From a virus: a DNA stretch of 64,000 nt. The position numbers and the translations under genes are program-made. The notes beneath the pieces were generated by a model, which saw nothing but the letters and a program-made list of their open reading frames with translations, was not told the DNA's origin and did no database searches. This document shows positions 52,187 to 60,723 of this stretch, piece by piece. The stretch lies in IMG/VR virus record IMGVR_UViG_3300008107_000017, positions 62,001 through 126,000 of that record. One strand, written 5' to 3'. Positions within the stretch are counted from its first letter, which is position 1; each line of letters starts with the position of its first letter.

Positions 52187-52774
52187 ATGATTAAATTTCA
52201 AAAACCCGTTTCTCCTGATCCTACCAATTGGTATTGGTTTGATGGAGGATTTACTGATGAAGAGATCACTCGTATAGAGAGAATGTCGTCTTCATTCAAT
52301 TTGGAAAATGCAACTGTTAGTGATAGCGGTATCATTAATGAGGCAATGCGAAAGAGTGCAGTTGGATGGATCCCTTTTGATGATAAGTATAGGTGGATCT
52401 ACGAAAAACTTGCCCACATGGTTTCTGAAGCCAATGATGTACTTTGGCATTTTGAATTAGGTGAGTTAAAGGAGCAAATCCAATACACGGAATACTATGA
52501 AGACGGTGGCCATTACGATTTTCACCTTGATGTAGGTGGTGGTGATCCTCTTAATCAAAGAAAGATAAGTATTACAGTTCAATTGTCAGATGGTTCTGAA
52601 TATGAAGGTGGAGATTTTCAAATGTTAAGAGGTGGTATTGAACCAGAAACTCTTCCTAAGAAGAAAGGTGCTGTAATCATTTTTCCATCCTACATTTTAC
52701 ATAGGGTTACTCCAGTTACTGCCGGTACGAGAAAATCTCTCGTTTTATGGATAGGTGGTGGGAGTTATAAGTAA
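52187..52774 (+). CDS. 2OG-Fe(II) dioxygenase (prolyl-hydroxylase type)
   Basis: 195 residues. The N-terminal WFDGGFTDEEITRIE and IQYTEYYEDGGHYDFHLDVG carry the Fe-binding H-x-D (YDFHLDV). The GGDFQMLRGG strand, PKKKGAVIIFPSYILHRVTP (third His) and TAGTRKSLVLWIGG (2OG-binding Arg) complete the double-stranded helix. It hydroxylates an unknown protein or small molecule. It ends 30 bp before the promoter module at 52805. Confidence 0.88.
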   Translation: MIKFQKPVSPDPTNWYWFDGGFTDEEITRIERMSSSFNLENATVSDSGIINEAMRKSAVGWIPFDDKYRWIYEKLAHMVSEANDVLWHFELGELKEQIQYTEYYEDGGHYDFHLDVGGGDPLNQRKISITVQLSDGSEYEGGDFQMLRGGIEPETLPKKKGAVIIFPSYILHRVTPVTAGTRKSLVLWIGGGSYK

Positions 52775-52804
52775 GAGGTGTACCCGGTGTGGGTGATTTT
52801 CAAA

Positions 52805-52910
52805 TTGTTAATAACTTTTTTCAGTTTTTTTCACTCTAGAGAGAAAAAAGTTTCCTAAAAATTTTTTTATCCCAATTATTTGTATTATATTTATATAAAA
52901 TAAAACGGAT
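52805..52910 (+). promoter_or_regulatory. repeated promoter/operator module, copy 3
   Basis: TTGTTAATAAC (52805-52815), inverted repeat ACTTTTTTC/GAAAAAAGT (52814-52822, 52843-52851), ATCCCAATTATTTGTATTAT and a TAAAACGGATATGG start context. Same order as the copy at 6168. Confidence 0.65.
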
Positions 52911-53114
52911 ATGGAAAACAAAATCAAAATCAACCGCAACCCTCTAATTCTGAGTATCGTATCATTTACTGTGGCCTATATGACTGCAACTGGTAAGATT
53001 CTATCCTACATCGAATTTGCCGATGTACTTAATGAAATTGCATTCTTCGGTATAGCTGTAATGCTTGGTACCATAGGATTATTCGCATCTTTTGAAAAAT
53101 CTCAATCTAAATAA
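52911..53114 (+). CDS. small membrane protein
   Basis: 67 residues with two hydrophobic stretches (LILSIVSFTVAYMTATGKIL; IAFFGIAVMLGTIGLFASF). First gene behind the promoter module, so likely expressed early. Role unknown. Confidence 0.58.
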   Translation: MENKIKINRNPLILSIVSFTVAYMTATGKILSYIEFADVLNEIAFFGIAVMLGTIGLFASFEKSQSK

Positions 53115-53115
53115 T

Positions 53116-53334
53116 ATGACACCTCTTGTAATCCGGGCATGGGCCCAACAACGCACTGCGGCCGATTTTATTCAACTAATTGAAGACTATAACATTGACC
53201 TAGAGTTGATAACCATTGACAACTTATTAGACTATAACGAAGGTATGGCCTTAGTAAGAGTCAATGATCTTCTGATTGAATTCTGTGATGGTAATCTTTT
53301 TGAAATCTCTGAATATAACTTTGACTGCATATGA
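53116..53334 (+). CDS. small hypothetical protein
   Basis: 72 residues from the ATG at 53116 (1 bp after the previous stop). Includes RAWAQQRTAADFIQLIEDYN. No family is recognised. Confidence 0.55.
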   Translation: MTPLVIRAWAQQRTAADFIQLIEDYNIDLELITIDNLLDYNEGMALVRVNDLLIEFCDGNLFEISEYNFDCI

Positions 53335-53405
53335 CAAATACAAAGTACATAACTAAAGATTCTTTGGATGCATTCCTAATTGGAATGAGTAAAAATGTTA
53401 ATTAA
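53331..53405 (+). CDS. possible 24-aa peptide
   Basis: Starts inside the previous stop (ATGA); MTNTKYITKDSLDAFLIGMS then SKNVN. Supported only by coupling. Confidence 0.3.
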   Translation: MTNTKYITKDSLDAFLIGMSKNVN

Positions 53406-53429
53406 AAACTGGCCTCAACTCCGAAAATA

Positions 53430-53675
53430 ATGCAAGTATACCACGCAACTCAAGCAGCTGCTCTGATAGAAGCCGAACAGTATGCAAAGAAAAAAGGTTA
53501 CTCTGTAATCTATGAAGACCGCCTATGGACTGAACATGTTGGATATGGGCACACGGTGAAGTATTCATTCCCACTTACTTTAGACCGCACTGGCAATGAA
53601 GCAAAATTTTGGTTACACATTCAACTCTACCGCATGGGAAACGGTGGGTATGAACTTAATTGTTACTTATCATGA
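53430..53675 (+). CDS. small hypothetical protein
   Basis: 81 residues (TQAAALIEAEQYAKKKGYSV, WLHIQLYRMGNGGYELNCYL). It overlaps the next gene by 4 bp. No family is recognised. Confidence 0.55.
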   Translation: MQVYHATQAAALIEAEQYAKKKGYSVIYEDRLWTEHVGYGHTVKYSFPLTLDRTGNEAKFWLHIQLYRMGNGGYELNCYLS

Positions 53676-53848
53676 ATCTAGCACAACTTAAAGAAAAGAC
53701 AAAAGAATTAATCACAAAGAATCCCGAACTTAAGGATGACCTTATGGAGTTTTATTACTTGGCAGTATCAGAGATTGAGGAAGGTGGATCTGAAAGCCAT
53801 GAATGTGAACTTGCATATAGTGATATGATGGACCTTATAGAAAAGTAA
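53672..53848 (+). CDS. small acidic hypothetical protein
   Basis: 58 residues from the ATG at 53672; the TTG-started version overlaps more. It is helical (LKEKTKELITKNPELKDDLM) with an acidic C-terminus. Confidence 0.5.
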   Translation: MNLAQLKEKTKELITKNPELKDDLMEFYYLAVSEIEEGGSESHECELAYSDMMDLIEK

Positions 53849-53850
53849 TT

Positions 53851-54423
53851 ATGGGAGCAGATATTCATATGTACGTTGAGTACAGAAACAAAAAACAAGC
53901 TAAAGAGCGAGATGCTCGAGGTGAAAAGCCTTATTGGTTGGCTTATGGTAACCGAGTAAATCCTGGTCGTAACTATATCATGTTTGCCATCTTGGCAGGC
54001 GTCCGCGGTGAGTATGACGAATCGTTTCATCCCAAAGGTAAATTACCTAAAGACATGATGAGTTGGACTACAGCCAGTGATGCATTTATGCACATCTATC
54101 CTAAGAAGCATGAAGACAAAGAATGGGAAGGTTTCGTAACTCTTGAAAAGGCAACTAAATGGGAAACCTGGGGTAGACAAATCATCATTAATGAAAATGG
54201 TGAACCTACGCATATTGAACATCCAGATTGGCACTCACACACATGGATGAGTATAGAAGAGCTTAAGAAGGCTTATAAGATCTATGCTAAAAAAGCATCT
54301 AAAGAATGGGATCAAAAGATCACCAAACCACCAGTTGAATGGATGGCTTTATTGGCTTCAATGAAAGCCTTAGAGGATGAAGGTGAAAACGAGGTTCGTG
54401 TAGTATTTTGGTTTGATAATTAA
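53851..54423 (+). CDS. conserved phage protein of unknown function
   Basis: 190 residues beginning MGADIHMYVEYRNKK, a start typical of a widespread family in large phages. Contains YGNRVNPGRNYIMFAILAGV and a His/Trp-rich HPDWHSHTWMSIEEL. No catalytic motif is visible. Confidence 0.65.
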   Translation: MGADIHMYVEYRNKKQAKERDARGEKPYWLAYGNRVNPGRNYIMFAILAGVRGEYDESFHPKGKLPKDMMSWTTASDAFMHIYPKKHEDKEWEGFVTLEKATKWETWGRQIIINENGEPTHIEHPDWHSHTWMSIEELKKAYKIYAKKASKEWDQKITKPPVEWMALLASMKALEDEGENEVRVVFWFDN

Positions 54424-54429
54424 AAGAGC

Positions 54430-54630
54430 ATGAACTTCTCTGACTTACAAAACTCCAATGCATTTAAGTATGCAAAGAATGTGGTTATTCCAACTGAAAG
54501 GGCTATTAAAGAAGTTACCGAAATCGAGAAGTATGACTCTGATTATGTGCTCTATATGACAGATAAGACATCTTATGGAATATCACAATGCCAATCAATA
54601 GAAGAAACTTTTCGTCAAGAATTTTATTAA
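54430..54630 (+). CDS. small hypothetical protein
   Basis: 66 residues (NAFKYAKNVVIPTERAIKEV). It ends directly before the next copy of the promoter module. No family is recognised. Confidence 0.55.
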   Translation: MNFSDLQNSNAFKYAKNVVIPTERAIKEVTEIEKYDSDYVLYMTDKTSYGISQCQSIEETFRQEFY

Positions 54631-54631
54631 A

Positions 54632-54720
54632 TTGTTAATAACTTTTTGAAAAAAGTCACTAAAATATTTTTTTATCCCAATTATTTGTATTAAATTTATA
54701 CTATAATTAAATAAACGGAT
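54632..54720 (+). promoter_or_regulatory. repeated promoter/operator module, copy 4
   Basis: TTGTTAATAAC at 54632-54642, a tight inverted repeat ACTTTTT-GA-AAAAAGT (54641-54656), ATCCCAATTATTTGTATTAA and TAAACGGATATGG. Confidence 0.65.
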
Positions 54721-54939
54721 ATGGTACACAGAGAATACAAGTTAAAAGTCGTAGAGGATATAGTAATCCACTCAGTAGACCAGGATACATGGGAAAGACT
54801 AAAAAAGGGGGAGACTATAGAAAAACCGGTCTATGATGGTTTTATCCGCTACAACAAAAAGAACTTCGCTAATGAAGTACAATGGACCGAGGTGGCGGTA
54901 AGCTATGGAATCGCTAAACTGGGTTTACGAAATTGTTAA
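54721..54939 (+). CDS. small hypothetical protein
   Basis: 72 residues (HREYKLKVVEDIVIHSVDQD, YNKKNFANEVQWTEVAVSYG). Its TAA stop is built into the TTGTTAATAAC block of the next promoter module. Confidence 0.55.
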   Translation: MVHREYKLKVVEDIVIHSVDQDTWERLKKGETIEKPVYDGFIRYNKKNFANEVQWTEVAVSYGIAKLGLRNC

Positions 54940-55019
54940 TAACTTTTTGAAAAAAGTTCCCAAACTATTTTCAAATCCCAATTATTTGTATTATATTTAT
55001 ATAAATTAAAAACGGAAAT
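54933..55019 (+). promoter_or_regulatory. repeated promoter/operator module, copy 5
   Basis: TTGTTAATAAC (54933-54943), ACTTTTT-GA-AAAAAGT (54942-54957), TTTTCAAATCCCAATTATTT, TATATTTATAT and AAAACGGAAATATGG. Confidence 0.65.
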
Positions 55020-55316
55020 ATGGATACAACCATTCGCATCACAACCCAGTATTACGAGAACTACGGTGATTCTACTAGTCCTCATTGGAAACCTAAAGGC
55101 GGTTTTGAATTTATGATCAAGGCCGACGCTGACCTTGTTATGTATGTGCCTAATCTTAAGGCGGTTCTCGCTGACATGGTGGCTAATGAATCAAACGGCC
55201 ACGAGAAGTTTGAATACATCGACCACGAAGTCCTCTTTACTGAACCTTTTCAACTATCCACCGAGGATTTTGAAAATCGTGTACGTGCTCAATATGAACA
55301 AACCCAATATGCATAA
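55020..55316 (+). CDS. hypothetical protein
   Basis: 98 residues (IRITTQYYENYGDS, KPKGGFEFMIKADADLVMYV). Such YYENYG starts are common in phage-encoded small proteins; function unknown. Confidence 0.58.
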   Translation: MDTTIRITTQYYENYGDSTSPHWKPKGGFEFMIKADADLVMYVPNLKAVLADMVANESNGHEKFEYIDHEVLFTEPFQLSTEDFENRVRAQYEQTQYA

Positions 55317-55317
55317 T

Positions 55318-55656
55318 ATGAATACTTTCACTCACCAATTCCGCGAAGCGGTAGAATCTGTGGCCGAAGAGATTGGCCTTCTTAATGCAACCAACTCTCG
55401 CCATGAGAAGAATGGTACAATTGCATATATTGACCCGGTAACATCTGCCATGTACACACTACACACAAATGGTTACATTCGTCGTACTCATCGTCGTAGA
55501 ATGTGGTACAGGGGTACAATGCAGAATGTAACATATCAACTAAATCCAGTGAAAAGAACCCAAGGCCGTAATGAACGAGTTATGATGAGTCATTGGGAAC
55601 AGCTTGGAAAGTTAACAACTTCTGTAATTTCTTATCGTAAGAACAATGGGAACTAA
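55318..55656 (+). CDS. hypothetical basic protein
   Basis: 112 residues from the ATG at 55318; the longer ORF is a shadow. Arg/His-rich centre (RRTHRRRMWYRG). It overlaps the next gene by 11 bp. No family is recognised. Confidence 0.55.
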   Translation: MNTFTHQFREAVESVAEEIGLLNATNSRHEKNGTIAYIDPVTSAMYTLHTNGYIRRTHRRRMWYRGTMQNVTYQLNPVKRTQGRNERVMMSHWEQLGKLTTSVISYRKNNGN

Positions 55657-56149
55657 TTACTATCGTATACCTCTTGCCTCTGAAGTGGAGGAGAGAAAAG
55701 CCCTTCTTATGAAAAGAGTAGCAGAGATGGAAATGACACCAGGTAACATTGAACGAGGATTTAATACAATACCAACTCATGACTCTGATTATTCATGGGA
55801 ATATGACAGTCCTTGGTCAGAGTTTACAGAAGGTATGAGTGTCCATTTAGGCAAGAGATCATGTGGATGGAAGTTCTGTTGGAATTTTCATAAGAACCGC
55901 CATTATCATCATAAAGAATCTCTATTGGAATTTATTCGCGCAGGCCGTGTTGTTAATGAGTACGGCGAAGAGATTCCCACTGAAGAGTTTATTCAAATGG
56001 CTCTTGATTGGGGACAACCTGACGGTTGGGTACATAATGCAGAATATGAAAAACACCAACGAGAATTAGGACATAAAACATGGGGACCTTCATATTATGA
56101 TACAATTATAGATGGTCTCCGAGTATCAACTTCAACTGAATTTTCTTAA
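55646..56149 (+). CDS. conserved phage protein of unknown function
   Basis: 167 residues opening MGTNYYRIP; contains HLGKRSCGWKFCWNFHKN and YGEEIPTEEFIQMALDWG. This MGTNYY type is widespread in phages and mobile elements. No enzyme motif is recognised. Confidence 0.65.
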   Translation: MGTNYYRIPLASEVEERKALLMKRVAEMEMTPGNIERGFNTIPTHDSDYSWEYDSPWSEFTEGMSVHLGKRSCGWKFCWNFHKNRHYHHKESLLEFIRAGRVVNEYGEEIPTEEFIQMALDWGQPDGWVHNAEYEKHQRELGHKTWGPSYYDTIIDGLRVSTSTEFS

Positions 56150-56168
56150 ACAGCTAAAAATAGAAACT

Positions 56169-56642
56169 ATGGGATTAGACATGTATCTTACCAAAAAACA
56201 TTACGTTAAAAACTGGGATCATACTCCAGAAGAAAAACAACACACAGTGACCGTCACGCAGGGTGGAGAAACCCCTTCATACATTGACACGACCAAAATC
56301 AAATACCTTGAGGAAGAGGCTGGTTATTGGCGTAAAGCAAATCATATTCATAATTGGTTTGTCGATAATGTACAAGAAGGTAAGGATGAATGCCAAAAGG
56401 CATGGGTTTCACCTAGACAGTTAGAAGAGTTATCCACGGCCTGTAAAGAAGTCTTGGCAGATAATTCTAAAGCAGGAGAACTTTTACCTACCGCTGATGG
56501 ATTCTTTTTTGGTGGGACTGAATATGATGAGTATTACTTTAGAGATATTGAAGATACTCTCAAATTCATTGAACCTATCCTAGCCGATATGGATCAAGGT
56601 GGTAATCTACCTTATGATGTTTATTACCAATCTTCTTGGTAA
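56169..56642 (+). CDS. conserved phage protein of unknown function
   Basis: 157 residues from the ATG at 56169; opens MGLDMYLTKKHYVKNW and includes YWRKANHIHNWFVDNVQEG, the pattern of a family common in phages. Function unknown. The N-terminal extension in the same frame overlaps the upstream gene. Confidence 0.68.
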   Translation: MGLDMYLTKKHYVKNWDHTPEEKQHTVTVTQGGETPSYIDTTKIKYLEEEAGYWRKANHIHNWFVDNVQEGKDECQKAWVSPRQLEELSTACKEVLADNSKAGELLPTADGFFFGGTEYDEYYFRDIEDTLKFIEPILADMDQGGNLPYDVYYQSSW

Positions 56643-56691
56643 TCTTTCAGAACATAAAGAAACTTGTTATTATTTTATAAATTAAAACAAA

Positions 56692-56979
56692 ATGAAATTC
56701 TCTGATATTATCTTTACACCCCACCCACACGGAGGAGTGAAGTCTCGTACATTCTTTCCTAACGGATATGAACTATCTGTTGTGGCAGGTCAATTCGCAT
56801 ATTCAACTCCTAGAACCGATTTTGATTCTGCTGATGATTATGAAGCATTTGAAATTGCTGTTTTTGACCAGGACGGTGAATTCGTTACTAATCAATTTGG
56901 ATTCGGTGATGATGTCCAAGGTTGGTTAAGCAGAAAAGAGATTGAAGAATTGATGAAAACCATATCCGAACATGCCTAA
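56692..56979 (+). CDS. hypothetical protein
   Basis: 95 residues, beta-rich (YELSVVAGQFAYSTPRTDFD). It overlaps the next gene by 8 bp. No family is recognised. Confidence 0.55.
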   Translation: MKFSDIIFTPHPHGGVKSRTFFPNGYELSVVAGQFAYSTPRTDFDSADDYEAFEIAVFDQDGEFVTNQFGFGDDVQGWLSRKEIEELMKTISEHA

Positions 56980-57277
56980 GAAATACAGATACCGCATTGA
57001 ACACATTTATCCACCGGCATTTGCAGTGGTAGGTGGTCAGCGGTATCTGTTTCCTGGCTGGATTCCTGTCGAAGATGATGTTACATTCGAAGATGTGGAA
57101 CATATTAATCCTTATGCAAATCTAAAAAAGGAAACCTTCACGGTGACAGGATCCACTGGAAATACATACACGGTGACACGGCGAGAAAACGCACTCACTT
57201 GTGACTGCCCAGCCGGAAAATTCCGCGGTCAATGTAAACATATAACCCAAATTAAAACCGAACTGTCATTGTCCTAA
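56972..57277 (+). CDS. SWIM-zinc-finger-like protein
   Basis: 101 residues. The C-terminal half has a CxC...CxH zinc motif (TCDCPAGKFRGQCKHI) preceded by TVTGSTGNTYTVTRRE, the SWIM domain layout. The N-terminus is beta-rich (RYLFPGWIPVEDDV). SWIM fingers bind DNA or proteins. Confidence 0.7.
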   Translation: MPKKYRYRIEHIYPPAFAVVGGQRYLFPGWIPVEDDVTFEDVEHINPYANLKKETFTVTGSTGNTYTVTRRENALTCDCPAGKFRGQCKHITQIKTELSLS

Positions 57278-57299
57278 TATATAAAATAAATTAGTACAA

Positions 57300-57602
57300 A
57301 TGAATACAGTTCTTATTATTTTATTGATTGCAGCTGTTATTGCAACAATATATACTACGTTTAGTGGTAAAAAGAGTTCAACATTAGTAGGATATTCCGA
57401 ACCACATAAACCAAGCGGTATCTCTGGGTTTAAACCGAGCGGTACATCTGGTATCTCTGGAACTAAACCGAGCGGTACATCTGGTATCTCTGGAACTAAA
57501 CCAAAGCCAAAACCGAGCGGTACATCTGGTATTAAAGGTGTTAAAAAACCTGGAAGACCAAAGAAGACGAGTGGCAATAGCGGAATTAAAGGAATTAAAT
57601 AA
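57300..57602 (+). CDS. membrane-anchored low-complexity repeat protein
   Basis: 100 residues. An N-terminal hydrophobic helix (TVLIILLIAAVIATIYTTFS) is followed by tandem KPSGTSGISG units and a Lys/Pro/Gly-rich end (KKPGRPKKTSGNSG). It overlaps the following packaged-protein gene by one base. Confidence 0.6.
   Translation: MNTVLIILLIAAVIATIYTTFSGKKSSTLVGYSEPHKPSGISGFKPSGTSGISGTKPSGTSGISGTKPKPKPSGTSGIKGVKKPGRPKKTSGNSGIKGIK
57410..57535 (+). repeat. KPSGTSGIS-coding repeats
   Basis: Tandem in-frame units of the AACCGAGCGGTACATCTGG type within the gene at 57300, explaining the internal periodicity. Confidence 0.75.
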
Positions 57603-57988
57603 TGAAAAGCTATAAAGACTTCATATCAGAATCATTTGTACAAAATGTAGTACAAAACGATAAGGATCCAAACTTTGATGGTGCAGATCCTTCCTCTATT
57701 GAAATTCATAATAGGGGTATTGGTGGAGTAAATTCTCTACAAGGTCATCGTGATCAAATTGTAAGACTTTTGGAACAAATGCTTGCTGATGCTAAAATGG
57801 CTCAAAAGAACCATAAATTAGCTCATTACTCTATTGCAAAGATTTTATCTTTGGCTGATCCTGATCGTATAACAGGTGTGTTACTCACTTACCTAAAGAA
57901 CCATCAGACTGCAATTGAAGAATTAGAAGCAATTCGTAGAAAAGGTGGAAGTGGAGCCGGAAAATCAATTCCTAAAGGATTGATCTAA
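57602..57988 (+). CDS. putative packaged protein with T4-like targeting peptide
   Basis: 128 residues. MKSYKDFISESFVQN is the closest match in this window to the T4 capsid-targeting sequence MKTYQEFIAE, cut predicted after ISE. The rest is helical (GHRDQIVRLLEQMLADAKMA, ADPDRITGVLLTYLKNHQ) and unrecognised. First gene of the second cluster of this class. Confidence 0.7.
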   Translation: MKSYKDFISESFVQNVVQNDKDPNFDGADPSSIEIHNRGIGGVNSLQGHRDQIVRLLEQMLADAKMAQKNHKLAHYSIAKILSLADPDRITGVLLTYLKNHQTAIEELEAIRRKGGSGAGKSIPKGLI

Positions 57989-58003
57989 AAATAAAATTAC
58001 ATA

Positions 58004-58774
58004 ATGGCATTAAGATTTAACAGCATTCAAGAATACGGTGAGTATATCTATAATGAATGTATTAAGCAAAACAAGCAAAAAGATGTTTGTAATAGTGGAA
58101 AAGGTGGTACAAAAACAAAAGTAACTGACTCCGATCCTGATGGTTTTAGTTTAACTTATTCTTCAAGTAACCTAGATGCTAAATCACAGGAATATCTAAA
58201 CACCCACACGGTGATAAGTAAGGCACCACCGCAAAATGCCCCAGCCCATATAGAAATTGTTGAAGGTGAAATCTGGAAGCAAACTATTCACAAGTATGAT
58301 AAAAATGTTTATGCAAACAAAACTGTAGTTGATAATTCAACTGACTTTTCTGTTTCTGCTGATGCATCTTATAAAGAAGCTAATGTAAGTGCCAATTACG
58401 AACAGGTTTATTCTGAAGAAGATACTAATGTAAGTGAAGAAGTTTCAAAAGATGCATCACAATATGATTTGGAATTTCACGGCATTCAAGGAAAGCATTA
58501 TGCTGTAGATTTTTATACAAATAAGTATACGTGCTCTGACCGCCCAACTTTAGAAATTACTTATACTTTTAAGTCAATAACATTTAGAGCGGTATGCGAT
58601 TATTCAGACGGAGCTGCATTACATTGGAATAATGAACATTATCATAAAACATATGATATAGTATCTTTAGGTCTTGACCCTATTGTTACAATTCCACAAA
58701 CTGTGGTATTTGATGTTAATTATGATAACCCATGGCCTAGTTACACAATAACAAACATAATTGATAACATATGA
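58004..58774 (+). CDS. beta-rich protein, possibly aerolysin-like
   Basis: 256 residues. The N-terminus MALRFNSIQEYGEYI is not the standard targeting peptide. The centre alternates polar and small residues (FSVSADASYKEANVSANYEQ; TNVSEEVSKDASQYDLEFHG), as in the membrane-insertion strands of aerolysin/ETX-MTX2-type beta-pore toxins, flanked by beta-rich segments. The resemblance is at the pattern level. It overlaps the next packaged-protein gene by 4 bp, so may be co-expressed. Confidence 0.5.
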   Translation: MALRFNSIQEYGEYIYNECIKQNKQKDVCNSGKGGTKTKVTDSDPDGFSLTYSSSNLDAKSQEYLNTHTVISKAPPQNAPAHIEIVEGEIWKQTIHKYDKNVYANKTVVDNSTDFSVSADASYKEANVSANYEQVYSEEDTNVSEEVSKDASQYDLEFHGIQGKHYAVDFYTNKYTCSDRPTLEITYTFKSITFRAVCDYSDGAALHWNNEHYHKTYDIVSLGLDPIVTIPQTVVFDVNYDNPWPSYTITNIIDNI

Positions 58775-59358
58775 AACATATTAGAGAATACGAAGAATTT
58801 CTAAACGAAAACACAAACGCAAGGCGATTCCAAAATAAAGGAAAACTGCGCTATAGTGATCAATTTAGTGGTAATATTAGTCTTTCTAAAACAATTGGTA
58901 CTGAACTAGGATTTGATCCAAAAAAAGGATCATCGGGTGTTGGATTTGATAATGTATCTATGTATGATAATGAATCGAGTAAAACTATCGTAGGTGATGC
59001 ACTTACCGGTAAATACACATACGATGAACTGGTTAAACTTGCCAAAGAATGGTACGATAAAAATGAATCTATGATTGGTGAAGCCGCAAGTGTACCTTCA
59101 AATATCATGGATTTTGCAAAGAGAAAGGGTTCTTATGCAGTTAGTCTTGTAAAGAAAGCTGCAACCTGGGCAGAGAAAGCCGGTAAAAGAATCTCGGGTG
59201 GTACTGCAATTGGAAAGAATTATGATACAATTATTCTTGATATGAAACACCAAGGATCTGAGATTTATATCAATCTTAATGATGAAACAATTGAACTATT
59301 TGGAGAAGAGGTAACTGATGCTAAATCGTTTGCCAAGGTACTTCAGGATAACGAATAA
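58771..59358 (+). CDS. putative packaged protein
   Basis: 195 residues. MKHIREYEEFLNENTN is a clear targeting peptide (cut after LNE). An internal DKNESMIGEAASVPS site (~110) precedes a helical part (AKRKGSYAVSLVKKAATWAE) and a C-terminal beta/helix region. Function unknown. Confidence 0.68.
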   Translation: MKHIREYEEFLNENTNARRFQNKGKLRYSDQFSGNISLSKTIGTELGFDPKKGSSGVGFDNVSMYDNESSKTIVGDALTGKYTYDELVKLAKEWYDKNESMIGEAASVPSNIMDFAKRKGSYAVSLVKKAATWAEKAGKRISGGTAIGKNYDTIILDMKHQGSEIYINLNDETIELFGEEVTDAKSFAKVLQDNE

Positions 59359-59369
59359 ATATTTTACCA

Positions 59370-59818
59370 TGAAGCACATACAAACATTTGAAAGTTTCTT
59401 AAATGAAGCCGTTAAATTAAAAATTGCATATACTCCGATTGATAAGAAAGCGTATACTACGCAAAGGCAAGGTATTAAGTTTTCTGTAAAAATTAACAAT
59501 CAAACGGCAACCGGAATTTGGGTTCCGAAGTATGGTGATATAAGTAACGGTGTTGATGTAAATGAATTAGAAGGATCTGACAGAAAAAGATTCTACATAT
59601 TTTCTTCTGGCGGATCTTCTAGATCTTTTCCTATTAGTGTTCAACTCGAGGAATTGGATAAACAGCCAAAAGATCTAAGTTTCACTGGGCCGTATCTTGA
59701 TATTAGCAAACTAAAAAGTGCGTTTATTGATAAGATAACACAAGCTATAGAAAAACCTACAAAAGAAGAACAACTTTCACCAGAGTTTTTGGAGTACTTT
59801 GGTATAAATCAAATTTAA
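59370..59818 (+). CDS. putative packaged protein
   Basis: 149 residues from the ATG at 59370; the earlier in-frame start lies in the preceding gene. MKHIQTFESFLNEAVK is identical in its first 13 residues to the gene at 20574 although the codons differ. The remaining beta-rich domain is unrecognised. Confidence 0.68.
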
Positions 59819-59834
59819 GAATAAGTAATTTACT

Positions 59835-60683
59835 ATGAAACATATTAAACACATTGATTCATTTATTAATGAAGCAAAAGACCTATCAATTAAAGACTAT
59901 AAAGTTGGTGATGTTATTTCCTTTAAAGACGGTGAAGACTGGAAGGTAACAAAGATTAAGTATGATAAACTCATGGTTAAGCCTCATAATGAAAAAGCCA
60001 AAAAAGCAAATACGAGTATAGAGATTGATATTGACTTAGACTATCTTAAAAATAATTTAGCAGAATCTACTGTTAATGAAGGTCGTACAATTGAAAAGAT
60101 TGAAAAAGACAGAACCAAGATCATAAATGATATGGCTGAAATTGTTACTAATTGGAAAGCCGCTAAAGAATCTGGTGATAAAAAAGCCGAGGCATCATTT
60201 TTACAAAGACTTAAGGACCTCACCGCTCAAAAGAAAGGCCTAGAGAAAGAACTTAATGTGGCAATTGCTGGTAAAGACCGTGATGTCGAATTAGTTATCT
60301 CAGAAGGTGTTATGTCCGAGATTGACCTATTAGCTCAAGAAGCCAAAAACTTTAAAGATTTTCTTAAAGCATTTAAGACCGATAATCGTTATAAAGGTTT
60401 AGATACCGCAGGTGATGTTAAGGAATTTGAATCTTGGTTAAAATCTATATATGATAACGCTAAGAATGAAAGTATGAATGAAGGTGAAGATGTTAAGAAA
60501 GGCATTCATGATCATTGGAAAGAACTGTATAATGAAGACTTTGTTTCTGCTTATCCTAAAGTAGCAAAGATTCTTAAGAATCGTCAAAACGTTGATCGTC
60601 GCGAATTGGCAAGAATCTGGGATGAAACCTATGGCGAAGACTTTAAAGAAAAGTACGCTAAGATCTGGGATGTTTTAGATTAA
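59835..60683 (+). CDS. multi-segment putative packaged protein
   Basis: 282 residues. MKHIKHIDSFINEAKDL gives a cut after INE. The first segment is an SH3-like basic domain (GDVISFKDGEDWKVTKIKY). ESTVNEGRT (~80), VISEGVMSE (~155) and NESMNEGED (~215) motifs then separate a coiled coil (~85-140), a helical segment and a C-terminal domain (HDHWKELYNEDFVSAYPKVA). About four mature peptides are predicted. A terminator follows. Confidence 0.68.
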   Translation: MKHIKHIDSFINEAKDLSIKDYKVGDVISFKDGEDWKVTKIKYDKLMVKPHNEKAKKANTSIEIDIDLDYLKNNLAESTVNEGRTIEKIEKDRTKIINDMAEIVTNWKAAKESGDKKAEASFLQRLKDLTAQKKGLEKELNVAIAGKDRDVELVISEGVMSEIDLLAQEAKNFKDFLKAFKTDNRYKGLDTAGDVKEFESWLKSIYDNAKNESMNEGEDVKKGIHDHWKELYNEDFVSAYPKVAKILKNRQNVDRRELARIWDETYGEDFKEKYAKIWDVLD

Positions 60684-60723
60684 CATTCATTAAACTTTTT
60701 ACATTTTTTTCATATAATAATAG

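Noticed and set aside
57410-57535. Short direct repeats
   Set aside because: They encode KPSGTSGIS units in one frame; no spacer structure.
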